Assembly: GCF_027257875.1 (NCBI RefSeq)
Contig: NZ_JAPVQY010000030.1
Coordinates: 1 to 64,000, forward strand
Direction: 5' to 3'
Origin: Burkholderia sp. IMCC1007
Lineage (GTDB): Bacteria; Pseudomonadota; Gammaproteobacteria; Burkholderiales; Burkholderiaceae
Length of the DNA: 64,000 nucleotides
Below are positions 16,053 through 24,349 of the stretch, piece after piece. How positions within the stretch are numbered: the first letter of the stretch is position 1; every line of letters begins with the position of its first letter. The notes under the pieces are model-generated. The model was not told where the DNA came from and did no database searches. It worked only from the letters and a program-made list of their open reading frames with translations. The translations under genes and the position numbers were made by a program.

Positions 16053-17372
16053 ATGAATCAAGCGATCGATCATACCCACGACCCGGCTGCATCCAGTTGG
16101 GTGGATGGCGCCCATTCGCCGAATACGGAATTCCCGATTCAGAATCTGCCGCTCGGCGTATTCGAGTACGGCCTGTCGACGCAGCGCCGGATCGGTGTGG
16201 CAATCGGCGACCACGTTCTGGATATCGCCGCTGCCGTGGATAGCAACCTGTTACCCGAGCTGGCCGAGTTCGCAACCGAGTTGCGCATGACGGACCTCAA
16301 TGCGCTGATGCGGCATGGCCGCCGTGCGAGCGGCGCACTGCGGCACGCCCTGTTCGGGCTGTTGCGGGCGGACAGCCAGCAAAAGGAGGCGGCCGCCACG
16401 TGCCTGCGTCCCATGCGCGAGGTGCGCATGCGGCTACCCGTACAGATCGGCGACTTCACAGATTTTTTCACGTCGATTCACCATGCGCGTCGCGCTGGGG
16501 AATTGATGCGGCCCGATATGCCCGTGGCGCCGAACTTCAGGAACATGCCGATCGCCTATCACGGCCGTGCGTCCAGCGTGGTCGAGAGCGGAGTCCCGTG
16601 TGTACGGCCCCGCGGACAAACCGCGCCTGCCGAGGCGGCGGTGACGGCGCAGCGGTACGTGCCCACCCAATCGCTCGACTTTGAACTTGAAGTGGGGTGT
16701 CTGATCGGGCGCGGCAACGCTCTGGGATCGACGATTTCAATCGACGAGGCCGAGGACCACCTGTTCGGGCTCTGCCTCGTCAACGACTGGTCGGCGCGCG
16801 ATATTCAGTTCTGGGAAAGCTACCCCTTGGGGCCGTTCCTGGCCAAGAGCTTCATGACGACGGTGTCGCCGTGGCTGGTCACGCTGGAGGCATTGGCGCC
16901 TTTCCGCGTAGCGGCGCCGGCTCGGGGCCCGGAAGACCCGCCGCTGCCGCCTGCGCTCACTTCGCCGAGGCATGCGGCCGAAGGGGCGATTTCGATCTCG
17001 CTCGAGGTGCATCTACAGACTGCCGAGATGCGGGAAAAGGGTTTGGAGCCGGTGGTGCTCACGCGTCCGCAGTTCAGTGAGCAGTACTGGACGCTGACGC
17101 AGATGGTCGCCCACCACGCCAGCAATGGATGCAACCTGCGCACGGCGGACTTGCTGTCCAGCGGAACCGTCTCGGGCATCGAACGTGAGAACAGCGGCTG
17201 CATGTTGGAACTCACCGACGTGGGCAAGACGCCGCTGCGCTTGCCGTCGGGGGAAACGCGCCGCTTTCTTGAAGACGGCGACATCGTTTGGCTGCGCGGC
17301 GTCTGCCGTCGCGACGGCTACAAGTCCATCGGTTTCGGTGCATCGACTGCGCAAATTGAGGGGGCGAGATGA
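16053..17372 (+). CDS. fumarylacetoacetase-family hydrolase
   Basis: About 439 residues, the length of true fumarylacetoacetases and not of the shorter decarboxylase-type members. Family blocks are seen: DFTDFFTSIHHARRAGELMR, NFRNMPIAYHGRASS, LDFELEVGCLIG with its metal-binding Glu residues, LVNDWSARDIQFWES and PLGPFLAKSF-TT-SPW. It would hydrolyse a carbon-carbon bond of a diketo acid, which suits a ring-opened intermediate. ATG 16053 is eight bases behind the CoA transferase stop. No other homogentisate-pathway gene is nearby, so tyrosine breakdown is not the likely role. Confidence 0.9.
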   Translation: MNQAIDHTHDPAASSWVDGAHSPNTEFPIQNLPLGVFEYGLSTQRRIGVAIGDHVLDIAAAVDSNLLPELAEFATELRMTDLNALMRHGRRASGALRHALFGLLRADSQQKEAAATCLRPMREVRMRLPVQIGDFTDFFTSIHHARRAGELMRPDMPVAPNFRNMPIAYHGRASSVVESGVPCVRPRGQTAPAEAAVTAQRYVPTQSLDFELEVGCLIGRGNALGSTISIDEAEDHLFGLCLVNDWSARDIQFWESYPLGPFLAKSFMTTVSPWLVTLEALAPFRVAAPARGPEDPPLPPALTSPRHAAEGAISISLEVHLQTAEMREKGLEPVVLTRPQFSEQYWTLTQMVAHHASNGCNLRTADLLSSGTVSGIERENSGCMLELTDVGKTPLRLPSGETRRFLEDGDIVWLRGVCRRDGYKSIGFGASTAQIEGAR

Positions 17373-17881
17373 CGCGGCAACCAGTCACCATTACGGTCAA
17401 CGGCGCACCGGTAAGCGCAGTCATCGAGCCGCGAGAACTGCTTGTGCATTTTCTGCGGGACCACGCGGGCATGACGGGAACGCATATCGGCTGCGACACC
17501 TCGCAATGCGGTGCCTGCACGGTTCGAATGGACGGTAAGACAGTCAAGTCGTGCACGGTCCTGGCGGTTCAGGCGCAGGGGCACAGCGTGACGACCATCG
17601 AGGCCCTGGGCACGCCGAAGAACATGACGCCGCTCCAACAAGCTTTCACCGAAATGCACGGGCTGCAATGCGGCTTCTGCACGCCCGGGATGATCTTCGC
17701 CGCACAGGCGCTGTTGGATCGGGTTCCCAACCCGAGCGAAGATCAGGTACGCGACGCATTGCACGGCAATCTGTGTCGCTGCACCGGGTATCAAAACATC
17801 GTCGATGCGGTTCTGCTGGCCGCGAGCCGTCGCAATGAGGCGGTCGGCGCATCCGGCAAGCCGCAAGAGGGGACGCTATGA
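17369..17881 (+). CDS. molybdenum hydroxylase, [2Fe-2S] small subunit (CoxS type)
   Basis: 170 residues with both iron-sulfur clusters of the xanthine dehydrogenase family: Cys42, 47, 50 and 62 for the plant-type cluster and Cys101, 104, 136 and 138 for the helical one (CGFCTPG, LCRCTGYQNI). It carries electrons from the molybdenum site to the FAD subunit. It overlaps the gene before and the gene after by four bases each (ATGA), so translation is coupled across the three subunits. The order here is small, large, medium. Confidence 0.95.
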   Translation: MTRQPVTITVNGAPVSAVIEPRELLVHFLRDHAGMTGTHIGCDTSQCGACTVRMDGKTVKSCTVLAVQAQGHSVTTIEALGTPKNMTPLQQAFTEMHGLQCGFCTPGMIFAAQALLDRVPNPSEDQVRDALHGNLCRCTGYQNIVDAVLLAASRRNEAVGASGKPQEGTL

Positions 17882-20283
17882 CCAAGTTCGATCATGCAGC
17901 GACACCGACACGCTTCGTCGGGCAACCGGTGATCCGCCGCGAGGATCCGCGGTTGCTGACCGGTCGCGGGCGGTTTACCGACGACATCGCGATCGACGGG
18001 TTGACCTGCGCAATGGTTTTGCGCTCGCCCCACGGACACGCACGAATCAAATCGATCGATACTTCACCGGCGCTCGCCATGGAAGGCGTGGTAGGCGTGT
18101 TGACCTATGCGGACCTTCGCGGCAAGGTCGGCGACATCCGACCGAATTGGGTTGTGGGGGACGCGAAGGTTCCACCCCATCCTCCGCTTGCCGATGACCG
18201 CGTGCGTTATGTCGGCGAAGCGGTGGCGTTCGTGGTGGCTGAGACACGCCAGCAAGCGGCCGATGCGCTCGAAGCCATCATCATCGATTACGACGTGCTG
18301 CCGGCCGTGGTCGACGAAGAGGCCGCGCTCGAGCCGCAGGCGCCGCAGCTGCACGACAACGTGCCGGGCAATCTGATCGGTGTGTACCGGGCAGGCGGCG
18401 GCAATTATGCTGCTGCGGCCGCCTCAGCCTACAAGCTGGTCAAGGTGCGGCTGGTCAACAACCGGCTGATTCCGAGCCCGATCGAGCCACGCGCGGTCCG
18501 GGCGGTGTTCGACACGAATGACGACAGGCTCACGATCTATCTGCCATCGCAGGTTCCGCATATGTCCCGGCGCTGGCTAGCGGAAACGCTGGACTGGCCG
18601 GAGCACAAGATTCATCTTGTCGCGCCCGATATCGGCGGCGGGTTCGGGGCCAAGATGCACTTTTACGCCGAGGAGATCCTTGTTGCATTCGCCGCGAGGC
18701 ATTTCGGGCGGCCTGTCGGCTGGACCGAGACGCGCAGCGAGGCGCACATGGCGACCACCCACGGCCGTGCACATATCGAATATATCGAAGCGGCCGTCAG
18801 GAAAGATGGGCGCGTGCTCGGCATCAAGATGCGCTCGTTGGCCAACCTCGGTGCCTATCTGTCGAACATGGGAACCGGTATCCCGACCATTAACACGGTG
18901 TCGTTCGCGTGCGGAAACTACGACATACCGGCGCTCGACGGCGAGATGCGCCTGGTGACGACGAACACGACGCCGGTGGACGCATACCGCGGCGCCGGTC
19001 GGCCGGAGGCCAGCTATCTCATCGAAAGAACGATGGACGCAGTCGCGGCCGAGCTCGGCATCGATCCGGTCGAGCTGCGCCGGATCAATCTGATCCGAAA
19101 GCATCAGTTTCCGTATCACCCGTACGAGCATCCCGTTTTCACATGGGACACCGGTAACTACGAGGGTTGTCTCGAAGCCGCGGTGAAAGCCATCGGTTAC
19201 GGCGAATGGCGTGAGCGGCAGGCCGCCTTGCGTGCGCAGGGGCGCTATGTGGGCATCGCTGTCACCTGCTACATGGAGATGGTCGGCATGGGCAGTTCGA
19301 TCGCGCTCAAGTGGATTGGATTCGATCGTGGCGGGTGGGAAAGCGCGCTGTTGCGTGTCCATTCCGATGGCAAGGTGACGCTATTCACTGGTTCGATGCC
19401 GCAAGGGCACGGACATGCCACGTCGTACGCCCAGATCGTGGGCGACGCCCTGGAGTTGCCGATGGATCATATCGACGTTGTCTACGGCGATACCGATCGC
19501 GTCCCGGCCGGGCATGGCACGTTCAATTCGAGGTCCATGCCGGTTGGCGGCTCGGCAGCGCATATGGCGGCCAAGAAGGTGATCATCAAGGCCACGGCGA
19601 TCGCGGCTGAAATGCTCGAAGCGAAACCCGAAGAGGTGCGCTATACCGCGGGAGCGTTCTTTGTGAGTACACAGCCCGAGCGCTGCGTCGAATTCGCACG
19701 GGTCGCGCGCATGGCATACGTGAGCTCAGTTCTGCCGCATGGCATGGATCCGGGCCTGGAAGAAACAGTGTTCTACCAGCCGGAAAACGGCGTCACGCCG
19801 TTCGGCAGTCATGCCGCCGTGGTGGAGGTCGACATCGAAACCGGCGTCGTGAGCATTCTCGACTACGTCGCCGTCGACGATATCGGCAACATCATCAATC
19901 CGTTGTTGTGCGATGGGCAAATGCACGGCGGCATAGCACAGGGCATTGGCCAGGCGTTGTATGAGGGCGCCGAATACGACGAAAACGGACAACTGCTGAC
20001 GGGGTCGCTACTCGACTACGCGGTGCCCAAGTGCGAGCAGATTCCACGGATGCGCACCCGCTATCAAGTCACTGCGACGCCATTGAACCCGCTCGGCGTC
20101 AAGGGTGTTGGCGAAGCCGGTTGCGTGGGCGCGCCGACCGTCATCGTCGGCGCAGTTTGCGATGCGCTCAAGGAATTCGGCATTACCCACATCGATATGC
20201 CGTTGACACCGCCGAAAGTGTGGCGCGCCATCCGCGCCGCATCGGCAGAAAAAGGAGGCCAGCGTGATTCCGCGTGCATTTGA
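17878..20283 (+). CDS. molybdenum hydroxylase, large molybdopterin subunit (CoxL form II type)
   Basis: 801 residues. The active-site loop is AYRGAGRPEAS (from residue 369), the form II pattern, not the form I pattern of true CO dehydrogenase, so this is a hydroxylase of organic substrates. GGGFGAKMHFYAEE forms one cofactor-binding block and the catalytic Glu746 lies in GVGEAGCVGAP. It would hydroxylate an electron-poor ring or aldehyde-like carbon using water. The neighbouring CoA enzymes make a CoA-ester substrate possible, as in furoyl-CoA dehydrogenase, but this is inference. Confidence 0.94.
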   Translation: MTKFDHAATPTRFVGQPVIRREDPRLLTGRGRFTDDIAIDGLTCAMVLRSPHGHARIKSIDTSPALAMEGVVGVLTYADLRGKVGDIRPNWVVGDAKVPPHPPLADDRVRYVGEAVAFVVAETRQQAADALEAIIIDYDVLPAVVDEEAALEPQAPQLHDNVPGNLIGVYRAGGGNYAAAAASAYKLVKVRLVNNRLIPSPIEPRAVRAVFDTNDDRLTIYLPSQVPHMSRRWLAETLDWPEHKIHLVAPDIGGGFGAKMHFYAEEILVAFAARHFGRPVGWTETRSEAHMATTHGRAHIEYIEAAVRKDGRVLGIKMRSLANLGAYLSNMGTGIPTINTVSFACGNYDIPALDGEMRLVTTNTTPVDAYRGAGRPEASYLIERTMDAVAAELGIDPVELRRINLIRKHQFPYHPYEHPVFTWDTGNYEGCLEAAVKAIGYGEWRERQAALRAQGRYVGIAVTCYMEMVGMGSSIALKWIGFDRGGWESALLRVHSDGKVTLFTGSMPQGHGHATSYAQIVGDALELPMDHIDVVYGDTDRVPAGHGTFNSRSMPVGGSAAHMAAKKVIIKATAIAAEMLEAKPEEVRYTAGAFFVSTQPERCVEFARVARMAYVSSVLPHGMDPGLEETVFYQPENGVTPFGSHAAVVEVDIETGVVSILDYVAVDDIGNIINPLLCDGQMHGGIAQGIGQALYEGAEYDENGQLLTGSLLDYAVPKCEQIPRMRTRYQVTATPLNPLGVKGVGEAGCVGAPTVIVGAVCDALKEFGITHIDMPLTPPKVWRAIRAASAEKGGQRDSACI

Positions 20284-21130
20284 CTACGTGCGTCCGAGCA
20301 GCGTGTCGGAAGCAATTGCCTTGCTGACCGGAGGGGGCGAGGGCACCAAGTTGCTTAGCGGCGGGCATTCGCTTCTCCCGATGATGAAGCTGCGCCTCGC
20401 GGATCCGAGCACGCTGGTCGACGTCAGCGAGTTAGCCGATCTCCGTGGCATCACGATCGGCGCGAGCGAGATCGTCGTCGGCGCCGCGACCACTCATGCG
20501 GAGCTCGAGCACCATGCCGAGCTGGCCAGCGTCGCACCGATGTTTGCGGTCGTTGCTCACCAGATCGCAGATCCCACGGTGCGCAACCGCGGGACGCTCG
20601 GCGGCTCTCTTGCGCACGCCGATCCTTCCGCGGATTGGCCGGCCGCCATGCTAGCCCTGGACGCGACGATCGACATCGTCGGTGCAAAGGGACCGCGTTC
20701 GATTGCGGCAGATTCATTCTTCAAGGGTCTCTTCGAAACCGATCTGGCTTCCGACGAAATCATAGTGCGGGTGCGCGTTCCGGTGGTCACCGCCCAGCGT
20801 GTTGCGTATCGCAAGTTTCGCCACCCTGCGTCAGGCTACGCGGTCGTCGGCGTGGCGGTTGCCCTCGGCATGCAGGCGGGGCGATGCACAGGAGGGCGCA
20901 TTGCGGTGACAGGGTTTGCCGACCACGTCTACCGCGCGAAAGAGGCTGAGGTAGCGCTGGCTGGATATACAGGACAGTCGGAGCAGACCGGACATTTGCT
21001 GGATTTGGCGTTCGACGGGATCACCGCGCTCGAGGATCGCTTTGCGGATGCGGATTACCGGACACAGCTCGGCCGAACGATGCTGCGGCGGGCACTGGCT
21101 GACGCGATATCGACGGATGGATCTCATTGA
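20264..21130 (+). CDS. molybdenum hydroxylase, FAD-binding medium subunit (CoxM type)
   Basis: 288 residues from a GTG at 20264 with AAAGGAGG well placed upstream; it overlaps the large-subunit gene by 20 bases. The FAD-binding pattern is clear: KLLSGGHSLLPMMKLRLA, and TVRNRGTLGGSLAHADPSAD. It takes electrons from the iron-sulfur subunit to FAD and on to an acceptor. The third subunit completes a heterotrimer unit. Confidence 0.94.
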   Translation: MIPRAFDYVRPSSVSEAIALLTGGGEGTKLLSGGHSLLPMMKLRLADPSTLVDVSELADLRGITIGASEIVVGAATTHAELEHHAELASVAPMFAVVAHQIADPTVRNRGTLGGSLAHADPSADWPAAMLALDATIDIVGAKGPRSIAADSFFKGLFETDLASDEIIVRVRVPVVTAQRVAYRKFRHPASGYAVVGVAVALGMQAGRCTGGRIAVTGFADHVYRAKEAEVALAGYTGQSEQTGHLLDLAFDGITALEDRFADADYRTQLGRTMLRRALADAISTDGSH

Positions 21131-21148
21131 TTTCCGCGGGAGAAACGA

Positions 21149-22378
21149 ATGGAACTGACTGGGGAAAGATTGATCCCTGCGCCGATTGCTTCGACGTGGG
21201 AGGCATTGAACGATACGGAAGTGCTGAGGTCGTGCATTGCCGGATGTGAGTCGCTGGAACGGGTAGAGCCCGACGTGATGATGGCTGTACTCGCGGCCCG
21301 GGTCGGGCCCGTTAGTGCGCGCTTCAAGGGAACGGTGAAATTAAGCGACGTGCAAGCGCCGAATCGCTATGTATTGTCTTTCGAAGGACAAGGCGGAATC
21401 GCCGGCTTTGGCCGAGGCTCGGCGGACGTCCTCCTGACGGAGCGCGGCGATCATACGCTGCTGCGTTACTCGTCCCGGGCGCAGGTCGGGGGACGCCTGG
21501 CACAGGTCGGTTCGCGTCTGATCAATGCCGCCGCATCGAAGATCACGGAAGACTTCTTCTCCGCGTTCGAAGCGCGCTTGGGACCGGCAGGGGGCGATGC
21601 GACCGCCGATGATATCGATGCCGGCCACAAGAGCGGTGAGCCCAAGACGTTGCGGCTGATCGCGGATACTTCAGCTGCGCGGACGGCTGACCTCGCGTCG
21701 GTGCTCGAGGCTGGAACGCGTCCGAAACGGATCGAGCAAAAGGACATCCGAGATGAGGTGAAGGTTGAACCTTCAAGGGAGAAACACTCCGCGAAACCGC
21801 GTCGCATCGATGCCGGTACAGCGGTGAAACTTGTCGGAGAACAATTGATTCCGGCGCCGATTCTCCCGACCTTCAATGCGCTCACCGATCACGAGGTGCT
21901 CAAGGCATGCATTCCCGGGTGTCAGTCGTTGGATCGGGTGCGGTTGGATACCTTGGCAGTCGTCCTCGCGCCGCTCGGGCCGCTGGGTATGCGGTTCGGG
22001 AGCACGCTTCGAATCAGCAACGTCCACATGCCGACACGGTACACCGTGTCGTTCGTCGGGCAGCGGGGGACAACGGGCTCGGCCACCGTCTCCCTGATCG
22101 ATGAAGGCTCGCGGACGCGCGTGCGATATGAGCTGCACGCCGAGGTTCGCGGTTACGTTGCGAAGGCCGGATCAAGGGTGATCGAGGCGATCGCGTTAAG
22201 GATCGGCAAGGCCTTCTTTTCGGCGATCGAGGCGCAGTTGCGGGCGTCAGTGGAGCGCATGGCGGAGGAGCGATCTGACGTTCCTGGCACACATCGATCG
22301 CCGGACGCCAAAAAATTGTGGGCTTTGATGGCGCTAAGCGCGGCCGCAGTGACTGCATTCGCGCCGTGGGTTCATTGA
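21149..22378 (+). CDS. double CoxG-type SRPBCC protein with C-terminal membrane anchor
   Basis: 409 residues. The chain contains two CoxG domains: residues 1 to about 150 (LTGERLIPAPIASTWEALND) and about 228-370 (LVGEQLIPAPILPTFNALTD), clearly homologous to each other. A charged linker joins them. Residues about 390-406 (LWALMALSAAAVTAFAPWV) form a single membrane segment. CoxG in CO-oxidising bacteria tethers the molybdenum enzyme to the membrane. Usual CoxG has one domain, so this is an internal duplication. It sits 18 bases behind the FAD subunit. Confidence 0.85.
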   Translation: MELTGERLIPAPIASTWEALNDTEVLRSCIAGCESLERVEPDVMMAVLAARVGPVSARFKGTVKLSDVQAPNRYVLSFEGQGGIAGFGRGSADVLLTERGDHTLLRYSSRAQVGGRLAQVGSRLINAAASKITEDFFSAFEARLGPAGGDATADDIDAGHKSGEPKTLRLIADTSAARTADLASVLEAGTRPKRIEQKDIRDEVKVEPSREKHSAKPRRIDAGTAVKLVGEQLIPAPILPTFNALTDHEVLKACIPGCQSLDRVRLDTLAVVLAPLGPLGMRFGSTLRISNVHMPTRYTVSFVGQRGTTGSATVSLIDEGSRTRVRYELHAEVRGYVAKAGSRVIEAIALRIGKAFFSAIEAQLRASVERMAEERSDVPGTHRSPDAKKLWALMALSAAAVTAFAPWVH

Positions 22379-22380
22379 TC

Positions 22381-23430
22381 ATGGACGCCGACGATCTGCA
22401 CGTCTTGCGGACCTGCGTCGCTTGGCTCGAAGGGCAGCACGCAGTCTTGCTGGTTACCGTCGTCCGTACGTGGGGATCGTCGCCCCGTCCCATCGGCGCA
22501 ATGATGGCGTTGCGCGATGACGGCCGTGTGGCCGGATCGGTTTCGGGCGGTTGCATCGAGGACCACCTGATCGCCGCCGTGCAGGAAAGCGGTTTCGATT
22601 CGTTGGTCCCTGATGGGTTGCCGTGCTCTGTCAGCTTCGGTGTTGCGGCGGAGGAAGCTCACAAGTTCGGCCTGCCATGCGGCGGAACGCTGCAACTCGT
22701 GCTTGAGCCATTGGCGGAACGCAGTGCGGTCGCGCAATTGCTGAGCCGGGTGTCGGCGGGGCAGCTGACGCGTCGCCGGCTCGACATGTCGACCGGCGCA
22801 GTGGAGATGAGCGTCCCGATCCACGTAGCCGAGCTCAGCTTCGATGGCCGCTATCTCGATCAGGTAATAGGCCCGGCCTTTCGGCTGCTTGTCATTGGAG
22901 CAGGGCAGTTGTCTCAGTACCTCTGCGAATCGGCGATCGGCCTAGGCTTCGACGTCACGATCTGCGATCCGCGCGCCGAATACGCCGACGGGTTCGAGGT
23001 GCCTGGCGCGACGCTATTGCGTTGCATGCCCGATGACGCGGTACAGGCGATGCAGCTCGACGAGCGATGCGCCGTCGTCGCCTTGACTCACGACCCGAAG
23101 CTGGACGATCTGGCGTTGATCGACGCCTTGAAAACTCGCGCGTTCTATGTCGGTGCGCTGGGCTCGCGAGCCAATAACGCGCTACGGCGCGCACGCCTCA
23201 AAGAGTACTTCGATTTGGCCGACGAACAGTTGGACCGGCTGCGCGGGCCCGCCGGCATTTACATCGGCAGCCGTACTCCATCGGAGATCGCGCTGTCGAT
23301 TCTTGCCGAAATCGTGGCGACGAAGAATGGCGTCGAGGTGCCGAGCTTGCTTTTGGTGGCCGGTGCGAAAGAGGCCAGGACCTTGCCGGCGTCCCCCCAT
23401 GTTTGCGCTCCTCGCTGCGATGCGGCTTAG
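22381..23430 (+). CDS. XdhC/CoxI-family molybdenum cofactor maturation protein
   Basis: About 349 residues, starting at ATG 22381, two bases behind the CoxG-like gene. It has the N-terminal XdhC_CoxI block (VTVVRTWGSSPRPIGAMMAL, VAGSVSGGCIEDHLI) and the C-terminal Rossmann-like block (LLVIGAGQLSQYL, ALTHDPKLDDLALIDAL, YVGALGSRANN, PAGIYIGSRTPSEIALSILA). Family members bind molybdenum cofactor and help add the catalytic sulfur before insertion. It supports that the hydroxylase of the operon is functional. Confidence 0.9.
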   Translation: MDADDLHVLRTCVAWLEGQHAVLLVTVVRTWGSSPRPIGAMMALRDDGRVAGSVSGGCIEDHLIAAVQESGFDSLVPDGLPCSVSFGVAAEEAHKFGLPCGGTLQLVLEPLAERSAVAQLLSRVSAGQLTRRRLDMSTGAVEMSVPIHVAELSFDGRYLDQVIGPAFRLLVIGAGQLSQYLCESAIGLGFDVTICDPRAEYADGFEVPGATLLRCMPDDAVQAMQLDERCAVVALTHDPKLDDLALIDALKTRAFYVGALGSRANNALRRARLKEYFDLADEQLDRLRGPAGIYIGSRTPSEIALSILAEIVATKNGVEVPSLLLVAGAKEARTLPASPHVCAPRCDAA

Positions 23431-23540
23431 CGCAATACGACGGCCGACTTAAGAGTGCAACACGAGGAAGCTGCCCGGACAAGGCATTGAGGCATGCCTT
23501 GCGGTCAGTCACATACATAGACGGAGATAGGTGGAGACAC

Positions 23541-24266
23541 ATGATGGAACGCAGCCAGAAAATCACTGCACTGCTCACGGGGTTATCGATTGCTTGCGCA
23601 TGCGTCAGCGCGCGAGCCGACGAATCGGAAAACGGCCAAACCGACGAATTCTCGAATACGGTGAAGCTCGGGGTGGCTCTCGCCCGTTTCAACACTCAAT
23701 CGGGTGATCTATCGGGGCCGCCGGGTACCACCCCTCCCGGTGTTCAGGTTGGTTTAAAGAACCCGACCATGGTGGCGTTCAGCTATCAACGGTGGCTGTC
23801 CAATCACTGGTCGATCATGTTCCAAGGAGGTATTCCGCCGACCGTGCATATGCAAGGAGCCGGCAGTGCAGCGGGATCGGGGGATATTGCCACGGCCAAG
23901 GTCTGGTTTCCGGCGCTGTTTGCAACGTACACCTTCACAGACTTCCATGGAATTCGGCCTTACGTAGGGCTCGGTGTGCACTACACATTCATGACGAACG
24001 GCAGTGTCACGTCCACCTATACGAATGCATTCCACGGGACGTCCAGTTCGATCAAGTTTAAAGATGCTTGGGGACCCGTCGCGAGACTCGGAGCGGAATA
24101 TCTGATCACCAAGCGTTGGGTGCTCGATCTCTCGTATATCCACTACTGGATGAAATCGACCGCCACGATCACCACGGCCACCCCCGGTTTCGGCAACATC
24201 TCCCGAACCATCGATGTCAAGGCCAACCCCGACGTATTCGGTGTGATGATCGGATACCGGTTCTGA
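23541..24266 (+). CDS. OmpW-family outer membrane protein
   Basis: About 241 residues. A signal peptide (hydrophobic ITALLTGLSIACACVSARA, cut near residue 26) is followed by an eight-stranded barrel pattern ending in the aromatic FGVMIGYRF. Typical OmpW blocks are GIRPYVGLGVHYTFM and RLGAEYLITKRWVLDLSYIH. ATG 23541 has GGTGGAG before it. OmpW proteins form narrow hydrophobic channels and occur in clusters for aromatic or alkane use, so here it is probably the uptake pore for the pathway substrate. Confidence 0.9.
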   Translation: MMERSQKITALLTGLSIACACVSARADESENGQTDEFSNTVKLGVALARFNTQSGDLSGPPGTTPPGVQVGLKNPTMVAFSYQRWLSNHWSIMFQGGIPPTVHMQGAGSAAGSGDIATAKVWFPALFATYTFTDFHGIRPYVGLGVHYTFMTNGSVTSTYTNAFHGTSSSIKFKDAWGPVARLGAEYLITKRWVLDLSYIHYWMKSTATITTATPGFGNISRTIDVKANPDVFGVMIGYRF

Positions 24267-24316
24267 CGGCGCCCGCCTCACATGCTTGATTCCGGGCCAA
24301 CGAAATAGAAATGACT

Positions 24317-24349
24317 CAATCAGATTAAGGATCACCATGAGCAAGGACA
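24317..24349 (+). repeat. leader repeat spanning the ligase start, copy 2
   Basis: The second copy of the leader seen at 10000-10031, identical except for one inserted T, covering the ribosome-binding site and the first four codons of the ligase. Confidence 0.7.

Noticed and set aside
16053..17372. Tyrosine/homogentisate pathway role for the FAH-like gene
   Set aside because: No homogentisate dioxygenase or maleylacetoacetate isomerase is near; the context is CoA chemistry.
17878..20283. Large subunit as a true carbon monoxide dehydrogenase
   Set aside because: The active-site loop is AYRGAGR (form II), not the form I loop with the catalytic cysteine; CO oxidation is unlikely.
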